NCBI RefSeq assembly: GCF_016908715.1
Contig: NZ_JAFBEK010000003.1
Location: 124,001-188,000, forward strand
Source: Leuconostoc rapi
Lineage (GTDB): Bacteria; Bacillota; Bacilli; Lactobacillales; Lactobacillaceae
Direction of reading: 5' to 3'
DNA length: 64,000 bases
Numbering within the stretch: position 1 is the stretch's first letter; every line of letters starts with the position of its first letter. The translations under genes were made by a program, and so were the position numbers. Below the pieces are notes generated by a model, which was not told where the DNA came from, made no database searches, and worked only from the letters and a program-made list of their open reading frames with translations. Positions 18,184 to 26,544 of this stretch are shown in pieces.

Positions 18184-18222
18184 AAATGGCACCTCCTTTC
18201 GTTTCAATTTATCAACTAGTCA

Positions 18223-18251
18223 AGTTTACCGAAATTTAACACTTTTGTCAA
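18223..18251 (-). promoter_or_regulatory. rpmF promoter
   Basis: Minus strand TTGACA (18251-18246), 17-base spacer, TAAACT (18228-18223). A strong housekeeping promoter about 40 bases before the rpmF ATG. Confidence 0.85.
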
Positions 18252-18265
18252 TAGTTTTTTGAAAA

Positions 18266-18295
18266 ACAATGTCAAGGTCTTTTACTTGACATTGT
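18266..18295 (-). terminator. pnuC terminator
   Basis: ACAATGTCAAG / CTTGACATTGT with TTTTTC after it on the minus strand. The pnuC stop codon is inside the loop. Confidence 0.85.
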
Positions 18296-19097
18296 TTCGC
18301 GCAAGCTGAGCGGTGATTTCTTTGTGATGGAACCATGAAGATTGCACAATCGCTAACACGTCATTAGCAAAGTACATGAGGTAAGTCACTAAAATAACTA
18401 AGGCCGAAGCACCAAGTGCGCCACCGGCAGCAACAGTAAATCCCCACAAAGCAATTTGCATGATACCTTGTAATAACCAAGCAAACCAACTTTCAGAGAA
18501 GCGAAAAGTGGTCAAAACAGCGCCAACTAGCCCTGTACCCAGTACCAAAGAATCAGAAATTGGTCGTGGTGTGTGTAAAATTTGTGTTTCAAATAAGTAG
18601 GCAGCCACGAAAGCAACAATTGCCACGAAAGCAACTACTGTATACCAAAATACTTTACCGTGATTTTCACCACGTGTGTCCGTTTCATGAATAAAGCGGA
18701 CATGTTTGTCAGTATCTTTAACCCATGAAGGCATAACCAACACGGGGATGTCTAGTAAAATAACATAAGTTAGTTGTAAAACGGCATCAGCAGGGTTTCT
18801 GTGCAACCAAGCGACATAAATATATATGGCTGCTGATAATAAGCCAAACAAGCCATTCATTGGTTTAGCTTCTTTTAAACCAAGAACAGTGGTCCAACCA
18901 AATGCTGCTGCAAAGAATGTCGCAAATGTCATGCCGTTAATAGTGGCTCCCATACCAAAACTTGTATAGGCGATGATGAGGAGACCAACTGCTAATAGGG
19001 CATAAGACAACCGTGTCCAGCCTCTAAATTGTTCAGCATACCAAAGTGGGTTGAAAACTTGCCAATGTGAAATATGTGGTGTTGACGTTTCTTGCAT
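18282..19097 (-). CDS. pnuC: PnuC-type nicotinamide riboside / vitamin precursor transporter
   Basis: Facilitates uptake of nicotinamide riboside (or a related precursor) across the membrane. 271 residues with about seven to eight hydrophobic spans; family features include GWTTVLGLKEAKPMNGLFGLLSA and the aromatic membrane motif ESWFAWLLQGIMQIALWGF. It is preceded by a 97-base structured leader. Together with nadV, 2 kb away on the opposite strand, it suggests this organism depends on scavenged NAD precursors. The exact substrate cannot be read from sequence. Confidence 0.88.
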   Translation of the reverse strand: MQETSTPHISHWQVFNPLWYAEQFRGWTRLSYALLAVGLLIIAYTSFGMGATINGMTFATFFAAAFGWTTVLGLKEAKPMNGLFGLLSAAIYIYVAWLHRNPADAVLQLTYVILLDIPVLVMPSWVKDTDKHVRFIHETDTRGENHGKVFWYTVVAFVAIVAFVAAYLFETQILHTPRPISDSLVLGTGLVGAVLTTFRFSESWFAWLLQGIMQIALWGFTVAAGGALGASALVILVTYLMYFANDVLAIVQSSWFHHKEITAQLARNNVK

Positions 19098-19194
19098 GAT
19101 TTAAATTTTACCGAGATTAAGGCACTCTGGGTGGTTTCTGTCGCAAAGGCAGTGCTTTGAGAGAGCGGCTCGGCACCTTTCTGTTTTTAATGGG
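19098..19194 (-). promoter_or_regulatory. Structured leader of pnuC, candidate riboswitch
   Basis: This 97-base gap between ndt and pnuC contains several overlapping complementarities on the minus strand. AAAGG (19180-19176) can pair with CCTTT (19149-19145), GCACT with AGTGC, and CCGAG with CTCGG ten to twenty bases before the ATG. Crossed pairing of this kind suggests a pseudoknot. NAD+-II (pnuC motif) riboswitches precede pnuC in related bacteria. I cannot match the consensus from memory, so the class is unassigned. Confidence 0.4.
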
Positions 19195-19731
19195 TTAAAT
19201 GAGTTTACCAGTATATTTGTTCGGTGTAATATCAAAGAAATCATAATCAGCCAATTCAGTAGTTGACGTGACATGTGCATCTGTACCAAAAGATAGCATT
19301 AAGTTAATTGGGTGTTCATCAATATTACCAGCAAAAACCGAGACAACTGGTGTATTTGAAGCAACTGAATAGCCTAATTCCATCGCTGTACCAGTATCTG
19401 CATCTTCTGCTTCAAAAATAGCGACAGTGAGGTCTGAATTATCAATCGCTTTAATATCGGCTTTATAAGTCATTGCACCCCATTCAAAATCAGGCTCGTT
19501 GTTTGATTCACCCAAAGCAACGCCGCCATATTGATGTAATAATGGGACATGAATATGGGCGATTGTTGGATTAGCACTCAATTGCGTAAAGGCATCCTTT
19601 AATAATGCTTCTTGATTATCAGAAAACCAACCAGCAGCTAAATAAATATTTTTAGCACCAGGTCGTTTTTGTGAATTGTCGACACGACGATTAATCGCTT
19701 CAAGATCGGCAATCAATTTTGTTTCATTCAT
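19195..19731 (-). CDS. ndt: Nucleoside 2-deoxyribosyltransferase
   Basis: Exchanges bases between deoxynucleosides for salvage. 178 residues. Family blocks are IYLAAGWFSDNQEALLKDAF, VPLLHQYGG, WGAMTYKADIKAIDNSDLTVAIF and DADTGTAMELGYSVA, with the catalytic Glu in MELGYS. It is much closer to lactobacillar Ndt than the 148-residue protein at 13108-13554. Upstream of pnuC on the same strand with a 97-base structured gap between them. Confidence 0.88.
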   Translation of the reverse strand: MNETKLIADLEAINRRVDNSQKRPGAKNIYLAAGWFSDNQEALLKDAFTQLSANPTIAHIHVPLLHQYGGVALGESNNEPDFEWGAMTYKADIKAIDNSDLTVAIFEAEDADTGTAMELGYSVASNTPVVSVFAGNIDEHPINLMLSFGTDAHVTSTTELADYDFFDITPNKYTGKLI

Positions 19732-19930
19732 GTTTTTTCTCCTTTTATTTTGACACTAGTATAACTTTACAACAGAATATTTGGTTTGTCTGGCAAAGGG
19801 ACAAAATTTGTCCAAAATTTATTTTATTGGTAACAGGTGACCCTTAAAATATTATGTTTGATATTGTATTTATGGTAAAATAAGGATATCTGAAAAAAAT
19901 ATATACTAAGGGGAACCGTGTTTTGCTCGA

Positions 19931-19960
19931 TTGTCATATGTTAATTGAGTTGAATACAAT
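19931..19960 (+). promoter_or_regulatory. dedA promoter giving a probable leaderless mRNA
   Basis: TTGTCA (19931-19936), 18-base spacer, TACAAT (19955-19960), then six bases AATCAC and the ATG. Transcription would start at or next to the A of the start codon. Confidence 0.6.
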
Positions 19961-19966
19961 AATCAC

Positions 19967-20638
19967 ATGTTTTTAATCGACTTCATCCTCCATATTGATG
20001 CGCATATTGCCACGTTAGTGACACAATTTGGACCATGGACATATGTTATTTTATTTGCTGTTATTTTCATTGAAACAGGCATTGTCATCATGCCGTTTTT
20101 ACCCGGCGATTCGCTACTTTTTGCTGCTGGTGCAGTTGCCGCTACACCGGCTGGTATCAATGCCGGATTAAATCATTGGGTATTTATGATATTGTTCTTT
20201 TTAGCTGCTATTGCAGGTGATTCTTTGAATTTTTGGATTGGACGTACAGGTGGTTATAAATTGATAAAGCATCCTTTAATTGGGCGCTTTATCAAAGAAA
20301 ACCATATTCGTGAAGCAGAAGGTTTTTTTGAAAAGCGTGGGGCAATGGCAATTATCATTGGTCGCTATATGCCGATTGTACGGACATTTGTGCCATTTGT
20401 TGCAGGTATTAGTCAATTTCCATATGGTCATTTTTTAAGAAATAATGTGATTGCTGCTTTTTCTTGGAGTTTGATTGCCACAGGTGCAGGCTATATGTTT
20501 GGTAATATACCATTTGTTAAAATGCATTTTTCGATTATTATTTTGGGTATTGCATTAGTGACACTGATGCCAACTATTATTGGTGTTGTGCGGTCTATCA
20601 TGGTTAGCCAACGTGCCAAAAAAATTGCGAAAAAATAA
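19967..20638 (+). CDS. DedA family membrane protein
   Basis: DedA/VTT proteins are membrane lipid transporters, some moving undecaprenyl phosphate or phosphatidylethanolamine. 223 residues. Signatures: FIETGIVIMPFLPGDSLLFAAGA near residue 35-57 and the GRYMPIVRTFVPFVAGIS block near 130-147, with hydrophobic spans at both ends. ATG 19967 is the only possible start since TGA closes the frame at 19946. No Shine-Dalgarno is present; the promoter abuts the ATG. Confidence 0.9.
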   Translation: MFLIDFILHIDAHIATLVTQFGPWTYVILFAVIFIETGIVIMPFLPGDSLLFAAGAVAATPAGINAGLNHWVFMILFFLAAIAGDSLNFWIGRTGGYKLIKHPLIGRFIKENHIREAEGFFEKRGAMAIIIGRYMPIVRTFVPFVAGISQFPYGHFLRNNVIAAFSWSLIATGAGYMFGNIPFVKMHFSIIILGIALVTLMPTIIGVVRSIMVSQRAKKIAKK

Positions 20639-20642
20639 AATT

Positions 20643-20668
20643 AAAGCTGCCTTTGGGTGGCTTTTTTA
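20643..20668 (+). terminator. dedA terminator
   Basis: AAAGCTGCC / GGTGGCTTTTTT hairpin (one T-G and a small loop) just after the stop. The next gene's -10 box begins within a few bases of its T run. Confidence 0.75.
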
Positions 20669-20681
20669 GTATAATAGCATT

Positions 20682-21230
20682 ATGAATAATTTAAATAAAT
20701 TACAACAATTGACAGGCATTTCGACTGAAGAAATTGCTGATGCATTAGATGTTGATGTGGCAACTGTCACGTCTTGGCAACAAGAAGAAAGTATGCCCAC
20801 TGTGGCTGAACTAGAGGCGCTAGTTGGCATATTTTCAAGTCAACTTGATGCAAAAGGTATCACTGAGCAATCACAAGGTCATCCTATTCATATTCGCTTA
20901 TCTTTAGACTATTTAATGAATCTTGGCATCACAATGTCAGATTGGATTACGTTAAAGTGGGCATTTGAAGGTTCCTGGGCAGGAGATAAACTAGCGGTTG
21001 GTTTCTTTAATGGCAATAAACTGGTTCGGGTTGTCGAATCAAATGCGGATTTCGTTGCTACTTTTGCAGGTTATTTGATTTTACAAAGCGAAGGTGAATT
21101 TGAACCGTATATTGACGAATTTGATGATGATAAAACCTACGATTGGCGTTTGTTGCGCATTCAGGGCGACAAATTTCAAGACGTTACGCAAAAATTGATA
21201 GCGGGTGATTTACCGGAGATTAACTTATGA
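20682..21230 (+). CDS. HTH-domain protein of unknown function
   Basis: 182 residues. The first 55 look like an XRE-type helix-turn-helix (LQQLTGISTEEIADALDVDVATVTSWQQEESMPT). The remainder, with YLMNLGITMSDWITLKWAFEG and an acidic segment near 140-150, is not recognised. The perfect TATAAT at 20670-20675 is six bases before the ATG and there is no ribosome site, so a leaderless transcript is likely. The stop overlaps the nadV start as ATGA, so nadV is coupled to it and it may act on NAD metabolism. That last point is inference. Confidence 0.75.
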   Translation: MNNLNKLQQLTGISTEEIADALDVDVATVTSWQQEESMPTVAELEALVGIFSSQLDAKGITEQSQGHPIHIRLSLDYLMNLGITMSDWITLKWAFEGSWAGDKLAVGFFNGNKLVRVVESNADFVATFAGYLILQSEGEFEPYIDEFDDDKTYDWRLLRIQGDKFQDVTQKLIAGDLPEINL

Positions 21231-22603
21231 CCGAAAATTTGATTTTGGCAACGGACGCCTACAAATTAACGCATCATTTACAATACCCAAGTAACATTAC
21301 AAAGCTGTACTCATATGGCGAAGCGCGAGTTGGTGGGCAGTTTAATACAGTCAGCTGGTTTGGTATGGGCATGATTTTACATGACTATTTTCATCAACCT
21401 ATCACCAATGACATGATTGATGAGGCCGAAAAAGTTTCTGAGTTGACTTTTGGTACAAAAGCCTATTTTAATCGTTCAGTCTGGGAAAAAGTTCGTGATC
21501 TGGGCTATTTTCCAGTTAAAATTAAAGCATTACCTGAGGGCCTTGAGGTGCCAACTGGCAATGCTGTGTTTACCATTGAATCGACAGCACCCTGGTTTGC
21601 CACGAGCTTAAATGCGTTGGAAGTCTTGTTGATGCACGTTTGGTATCCAACAACAATCGCCACAAATTCCATGTATATCAAGAAGCGTTTGGCGCCTTTG
21701 CTAGAAAAATCTGGTTCGTTGGCAGGATTATTTCTGGCGGTAAACGATTTTGGTTTGCGTGGTGCAACGTCACTTGAATCGGGTAAACGTGGTGGTGCAG
21801 CACATTTATTGCATTTTCAAGGATCAGACAACATGGCAGCGTCGCATTACTTTGAATCAGTTTATGGCGTGGCAGGACGTGCGTTGTCTGTGTGGGCGAC
21901 TGAACATTCAGTCGCAACATCATATGGCGCAGGTCAGGGTGAATTCGACTATGTTAATGCACAGTTTGATCGTGCACCGGATGACGCGATTTTGTCTATT
22001 GTCATTGATTCTTATGATGCGTTAAATTTTGTCAAAACAGTGATTGGTTCACCGGACATTAAAGCACGTATTATTAATCGCGTGGGTCGGGTCGTTTTGC
22101 GACCAGACTCTGGTGATCCGCAGGCAATTGATTTAGAAGTGTTAGTGTTACTAGCCGACATATTTGGCACAACGACTAACGACCAAGGTTATAAGGTGTT
22201 GAAAAATAACGTTGGCATTATTCAAGGTGACGGTATGAAAGCTGATACGATTATTGCCTTATACGAGGCACTGATGTCCAATGGCTGGTCAGCTGATAAT
22301 TTAGTCGTTGGTTCTGGCGGGGGCTTGTTGCAAGAAGGTTTTACACGCGATACAGAAAGATTTGCGATTAAAGCAGCATATGCGGAAAATGCTAACGGGC
22401 AAAAAATTAATATTCAAAAAAACCCTAAAACTGACGCTAGTAAGGCGTCCAAAGCTGGTTTATTGAAAGTCATTGTACGTGATAGTAAAATCATGACCGT
22501 TTCCAATGATGAACCAGGTCAAGATTTATTAGAAACGGTTTACGACAATGGGACAATACCACCAATTAACGGTGAGGCCATTATTAACCGCGCACTTATT
22601 TGA
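21227..22603 (+). CDS. nadV: Nicotinamide phosphoribosyltransferase (NAMPT/NadV type)
   Basis: Forms NMN from nicotinamide and PRPP. 458 residues, resembling the NAMPT branch rather than PncB. Landmarks: ATDAYKLTHHLQYPSN, FGMGMILHDYF, FGLRGATSLESG with the substrate-binding Asp just before it, VVLRPDSGDP, VGIIQGDGMKADTI and LVVGSGGGLLQEGFTRDT. Translationally coupled to the HTH protein upstream (ATGA overlap). With pnuC nearby it forms a compact NAD-precursor salvage set. Confidence 0.9.
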   Translation: MTENLILATDAYKLTHHLQYPSNITKLYSYGEARVGGQFNTVSWFGMGMILHDYFHQPITNDMIDEAEKVSELTFGTKAYFNRSVWEKVRDLGYFPVKIKALPEGLEVPTGNAVFTIESTAPWFATSLNALEVLLMHVWYPTTIATNSMYIKKRLAPLLEKSGSLAGLFLAVNDFGLRGATSLESGKRGGAAHLLHFQGSDNMAASHYFESVYGVAGRALSVWATEHSVATSYGAGQGEFDYVNAQFDRAPDDAILSIVIDSYDALNFVKTVIGSPDIKARIINRVGRVVLRPDSGDPQAIDLEVLVLLADIFGTTTNDQGYKVLKNNVGIIQGDGMKADTIIALYEALMSNGWSADNLVVGSGGGLLQEGFTRDTERFAIKAAYAENANGQKINIQKNPKTDASKASKAGLLKVIVRDSKIMTVSNDEPGQDLLETVYDNGTIPPINGEAIINRALI

Positions 22604-22613
22604 GGTAATGACA

Positions 22614-22949
22614 GTGAACTATCATTTTAATACAAAAAAAGACATCAATAATGATGTTGAAATTTCTAAACTAGATGTCAAACTAGCCGCACAAGCTTAT
22701 CGTGATCGTCAAAAACGAAATAAAAAACCAGAAAGTGAACCAGATAATCGCATTGTTGGGCATGGCGTACAAGCACTTGGAACAGAATCAGCTATCGGTA
22801 AAGATGAACGTAAGATGCAAGTTGCTGCGCTATTTAAAAGGGGCATGACAAGCTATATTGATCTAGCCTTTGAAATGAATTTGGCAGAGTCAACAATTAG
22901 ACAATACGGTAAAGAACTTGGGTTAACATTTATTGATACAGAATACTAA
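22614..22949 (+). CDS. Small conserved-looking protein, unknown function
   Basis: 111 residues from GTG 22614; GAGG at 22602-22605 is eight bases upstream, whereas ATG 22608 is only two bases away. Charged N-terminal half, then a predicted helix-turn-helix-like end (MTSYIDLAFEMNLAESTIRQYGKELGL). Follows nadV by ten bases and so belongs to that operon. Family not recognised; a DNA-binding role is only a possibility. Confidence 0.6.
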   Translation: MNYHFNTKKDINNDVEISKLDVKLAAQAYRDRQKRNKKPESEPDNRIVGHGVQALGTESAIGKDERKMQVAALFKRGMTSYIDLAFEMNLAESTIRQYGKELGLTFIDTEY

Positions 22950-22958
22950 GTTGAAAAG

Positions 22959-22987
22959 TTGACATTAGGTCATTGGTAAGTTATGAT
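22959..22987 (+). promoter_or_regulatory. Promoter of the lysine operon
   Basis: TTGACA (22959-22964), 17-base spacer, TATGAT (22982-22987). Near-consensus; RNA would begin about 20 bases before the lysine aptamer. Confidence 0.85.
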
Positions 22988-23012
22988 TATATCAATATAA
23001 AATTTAATTTCA

Positions 23013-23190
23013 CATAGAGGTTGCGATTGACATGAGTCGCTTATCTGAACTGTTGTAACAGTAATGAAGATAGGTTAAAGGGGAAGTTGCCGAAATGAAC
23101 AATCAGTGCAGGATTGCTTCGTTGGGCTAATAGTTAATAACTATTAGACTGTCGTTAATGAATAACGGTGAGCTATGGAAACAGTCAAAA
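23013..23190 (+). ncRNA. Lysine riboswitch (L-box) aptamer
   Basis: Conserved core segments appear in the right order: AGAGGTTGCG, AAAGGGGAAGTTGCCGAA, GCTTCGTTGGGCTAA, ACTGTC and GTGAGCTATGGAAACAG. Paired arms such as CTGTTGTAACAG and AATAGTTAATAACTATT lie between them. About 178 bases, the usual size. It precedes lysA and its pathway, as expected. Confidence 0.93.
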
Positions 23191-23199
23191 CTGCTAGCT

Positions 23200-23245
23200 A
23201 AAAGCCTTTTGTCCGTGACCTGGTCTCGAACAAAGGCTTTTTTAT
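23200..23245 (+). terminator. Lysine riboswitch terminator
   Basis: AAAGCCTTTTGT / ACAAAGGCTTT with an 18-base loop and a T run. Ligand-bound aptamer should favour this stem and switch off lysA-dapHLAB. Confidence 0.88.
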
Positions 23246-23266
23246 GTGAAAAATTGGGAGAATTGT

Positions 23267-24565
23267 ATGAGTTATCCAACAAATGAGGTACAGCATTTGA
23301 CGATTGATGGTGTTGATGCTGTCACGTTAGCCAAGACATACGGGACACCTTTATATGTCTACGATGTCACTAAAATTCGTCAAACAATGCGTGCTTTTAA
23401 AGCTATTTTTGAAAAAGAAAGCGTGCCATACGTTGTCAGTTATGCTTCAAAAGCATTTGCAACTCAGGCAATATATCAAGTCGCTCAACAAGAAGGCATT
23501 CATGCTGATATTGTATCCGGTGGTGAGCTTTATACGGCTTTAAAAGCCGGTTTTGACCCTAAACACTTAAGCTTTAATGGTAACAATAAAAGCTTTGACG
23601 AACTGTCGATGGCCATTGAAGCAGGTGTGGGCACCATTATTGTTGATAATTTCTTAGAACTACAATTATTATCAGAAATTGCTGCAAAAAACAACATGAA
23701 ACAAGATATACTATTACGCATTTCACCGGGTATTTCTGCCCATACGCATGAGTTTATTAGTACAGGACAACAAGATTCTAAATTTGGCTTTGATTTGCTA
23801 ACTGGGCAAGGCAAAAAGGCTTATGATATTGCAAAAGATGATCAAAATTTAAATTTGCTCGGGCTACATGCGCACATTGGTTCACAAATTTTTGATGTGA
23901 CAGGTTTTGAAAAAAATGCTGCTTTGTTAGCTGATACAGCGCAAAGTTGGGGCTGGCAACCAGCCATTATTAATGTTGGTGGCGGCTTTGGTATTCGCTA
24001 TACAGATGAAGATACACCCTTACCAGAAAGTGATTATGCTGATGCTATCATTCGCACTTTGAAGGGTAAAGCTGCGCAATATGACTGGAAAATGCCAGAA
24101 ATTTGGATAGAACCAGGTCGTTCTATCGTTGGTCCTGCAGGTCAAACATTGTATACGGTTGGTTCTCGAAAAGACATTCCTGATTTGCGAAAGTATTTGG
24201 CGGTTGATGGGGGAATGGGGGACAATATTCGTCCAGCACTTTATCAAGCAAATTATGATGCCGTGTTAGCAAATCAGCCAAATGCGCCGACCGAAGAAGT
24301 TGTGCGTGTTGCTGGCAAATATTGTGAATCAGGGGATGTCTTAGTATGGCAGCAGGCATTACCAAGAACACAGCCAGGTGATATTTTATCTGTATTGGCA
24401 ACAGGTGCTTATGGTTATGCGATGGCTTCAAATTATAATCGTAACCCAAGACCAGGTGTTGTATTTGTTGAAAATGGTGAACACCAATTAGTTGTTGCGC
24501 GAGAAACCTATGCTAATTTAACAGCATTAGATAAAAAGTATACTTTGGGCGAGGCTGACGTATAG
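23267..24565 (+). CDS. lysA: Diaminopimelate decarboxylase
   Basis: PLP enzyme converting meso-diaminopimelate to lysine. 432 residues from ATG 23267 with GGGAG upstream; an earlier in-frame start (23246) lies in the terminator T run and is rejected. Motifs: YASKAFATQAIYQ with the PLP lysine, HAHIGSQIFDV, INVGGGFGIRY, WIEPGRSIVGPAG and CESGDVL. First gene after the lysine riboswitch, followed by a short intercistronic hairpin (24574-24597). Confidence 0.96.
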   Translation: MSYPTNEVQHLTIDGVDAVTLAKTYGTPLYVYDVTKIRQTMRAFKAIFEKESVPYVVSYASKAFATQAIYQVAQQEGIHADIVSGGELYTALKAGFDPKHLSFNGNNKSFDELSMAIEAGVGTIIVDNFLELQLLSEIAAKNNMKQDILLRISPGISAHTHEFISTGQQDSKFGFDLLTGQGKKAYDIAKDDQNLNLLGLHAHIGSQIFDVTGFEKNAALLADTAQSWGWQPAIINVGGGFGIRYTDEDTPLPESDYADAIIRTLKGKAAQYDWKMPEIWIEPGRSIVGPAGQTLYTVGSRKDIPDLRKYLAVDGGMGDNIRPALYQANYDAVLANQPNAPTEEVVRVAGKYCESGDVLVWQQALPRTQPGDILSVLATGAYGYAMASNYNRNPRPGVVFVENGEHQLVVARETYANLTALDKKYTLGEADV

Positions 24566-24651
24566 TCAGTCAAGAAGATCATAGTTAATGATCTTCTCAG
24601 CCAATGCATACAGTAGAACTCAAATAGATAGTTAAAGGAAACTAAATTCTC

Positions 24652-25359
24652 ATGACAGAAACACAAAATGATGCACAACGATTAATTAATTTTATTGCTA
24701 ACGCGAAAAAAGTGACACCAGTGAAAGTCACATATAAGGGGACGTTATCTGGTGAAATTCCAGATACTGTCCAACAGTTTGGTGGTGTATCTTTTGGCCA
24801 ATTGATCGGTGATTGGTCAGAAATCCAACCATTAATTGCTAGTTTACCTAAGGAAAGTATTTACATTGAAAATGATGCGCGTCATTCAGCAGTACCATTG
24901 ATTGACAAAAAGGCAATTAACGCGCGTATCGAACCAGGCGCTGTTATTCGTGAACAAGTGCAAATAGGCGATAATGCTGTTATTATGCTTGGTGCTGTGA
25001 TTAATATTGGCGCAGAAATTGGTGCCGGGACAATGATTGATATGGGCGCTATATTAGGTGGCCGTGCGATCGTTGGCGAAAACTCTCACATTGGTGCAGG
25101 TGCCGTGTTAGCCGGTGTGATTGAACCAGCATCGGCACAGCCTGTGCGCATCGGTAATCATGTGTTAGTTGGTGCTAATGCTGTTGTCATAGAAGGTGTT
25201 CAGGTCGGTGATGGCGCTGTTGTTGCTGCTGGTGCTATTGTGACAAAAGATGTCCCTGCCAACACAGTTGTTGCCGGTGTACCCGCTAAAGTGATTAAAA
25301 AAATTGATTCACAAACACAACAAAAGACTGCCCTAATCGACGCCTTAAGAGGCTTATAA
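24652..25359 (+). CDS. dapH: Tetrahydrodipicolinate N-acetyltransferase
   Basis: Acetylates tetrahydrodipicolinate in the acetyl branch of DAP synthesis. 235 residues: an N-terminal helical domain (1-75) and a left-handed beta-helix with hexapeptide repeats ([29 protein letters not shown], then [27 protein letters not shown]). The [17 protein letters not shown] end is typical of acyltransferases. The length and the deacetylase that follows make DapH rather than succinyl DapD. The stop overlaps the next start as TAATG. Confidence 0.93.
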   Translation: MTETQNDAQRLINFIANAKKVTPVKVTYKGTLSGEIPDTVQQFGGVSFGQLIGDWSEIQPLIASLPKESIYIENDARHSAVPLIDKKAINARIEPGAVIREQVQIGDNAVIMLGAVINIGAEIGAGTMIDMGAILGGRAIVGENSHIGAGAVLAGVIEPASAQPVRIGNHVLVGANAVVIEGVQVGDGAVVAAGAIVTKDVPANTVVAGVPAKVIKKIDSQTQQKTALIDALRGL

Positions 25360-26510
25360 TGACTGATATAAATTTCTCTGAATTGCAACAATACCGTCGC
25401 GATTTGCATCTCATCCCAGAGTTGGCACTAGCAGAGTATCAAACACATGCTTATTTATTGGAAAAAATACAAAGCTGGCAAAATGATACGATGCATATTC
25501 GTACTGTAACCGAGCTACCAACGGCTATATTAGTGCATTTTCAAGGAACTGATCCTAAACGGACGATAGGTTATCGCACAGACATTGATGCGTTACCAAT
25601 AACTGAACAAACTGGTTTGTCTTTCGAATCAACTCATCCTGGTGTGATGCATGCCTGCGGACACGATGTTCACATGAGTTTAGCTTTAGGATTAGTGCAT
25701 TACTTTAGTCAACATCAGCCAAAAGATAATCTCGTTGTCTTTTTTCAACCAGCAGAAGAAGCTAAAAGTGGTGGTAAATTAGCCTATGATCTAGGATTGT
25801 TTACTGGTGAATGGCGTCCAGATGAGTTTTATGGTATTCATGATCAACCAGATTTGCCTGCCGGAACGTTGAGTACATTAGATGGCACTTTATTTGCTGG
25901 GACTGCTGAACTTAAAGTCGCTGTTCACGGGCAAGGCGGACATGCAGCTTATCCACATTTGGTCAAAGATCCAATTGTTGCTGCATCAGAACTTATTGTG
26001 CAACTACAAACAGTGGTATCACGATCAGTAGATCCAATAAAAGGTGGGGTTGTGAGCATTGGTGTCATTAACGGTGGTCAAGCAAACAATGTTATTCCAG
26101 ATGATGTTTATTTTGAAGGCACAGTACGTAGTATGACGCGTGTTGGATTAGATTTAATGATGAAAAGAATTCGTCAAATTGCAGCTGGTGTGGCTTTGGC
26201 AAATGATATCACCATTGATGTATCGCTAGAGAGTGGGAGTTATTTACCTGTTGAAAATAATTCAGAGTTAGCTCAGCAGGTCATTGATTTCATGCAATCT
26301 CGTGATGATATTGCTTTTGAAGTGGCAAAACCAGCAATGACTGGAGAAGATTTTGGTTATTTATTACAACAAATTCCAGGAGTGATGTTGTGGGTAGGTG
26401 TAAATGATACGCACTCGTTACACAGTCCCAAGTTAACGATTGATGAAGCAGCACTATTCCCCGGTTTTATAGCATTAAAAGATTTGATTGAATGGCGCAT
26501 GGCGCATTAA
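25359..26510 (+). CDS. dapL: N-acetyldiaminopimelate deacetylase (M20 family)
   Basis: Removes the acetyl group to give LL-diaminopimelate. 383 residues. M20 metallopeptidase landmarks: GYRTDIDALPITEQTG, MHACGHDVHMSLALGL with metal ligands, FQPAEEAKSGG with the catalytic Glu, a dimerisation region with VHGQGGHAAYPH, and GEDFGYLLQQIPGVMLWVG. Coupled to dapH by a TAATG overlap. The pairing with dapH is strong evidence for the acetylated DAP route; other M20 hydrolases share the fold. Confidence 0.92.
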   Translation: MTDINFSELQQYRRDLHLIPELALAEYQTHAYLLEKIQSWQNDTMHIRTVTELPTAILVHFQGTDPKRTIGYRTDIDALPITEQTGLSFESTHPGVMHACGHDVHMSLALGLVHYFSQHQPKDNLVVFFQPAEEAKSGGKLAYDLGLFTGEWRPDEFYGIHDQPDLPAGTLSTLDGTLFAGTAELKVAVHGQGGHAAYPHLVKDPIVAASELIVQLQTVVSRSVDPIKGGVVSIGVINGGQANNVIPDDVYFEGTVRSMTRVGLDLMMKRIRQIAAGVALANDITIDVSLESGSYLPVENNSELAQQVIDFMQSRDDIAFEVAKPAMTGEDFGYLLQQIPGVMLWVGVNDTHSLHSPKLTIDEAALFPGFIALKDLIEWRMAH

Positions 26511-26544
26511 AAAAGTAACGACAAGTACAGCAGAGGGCAAAGCA

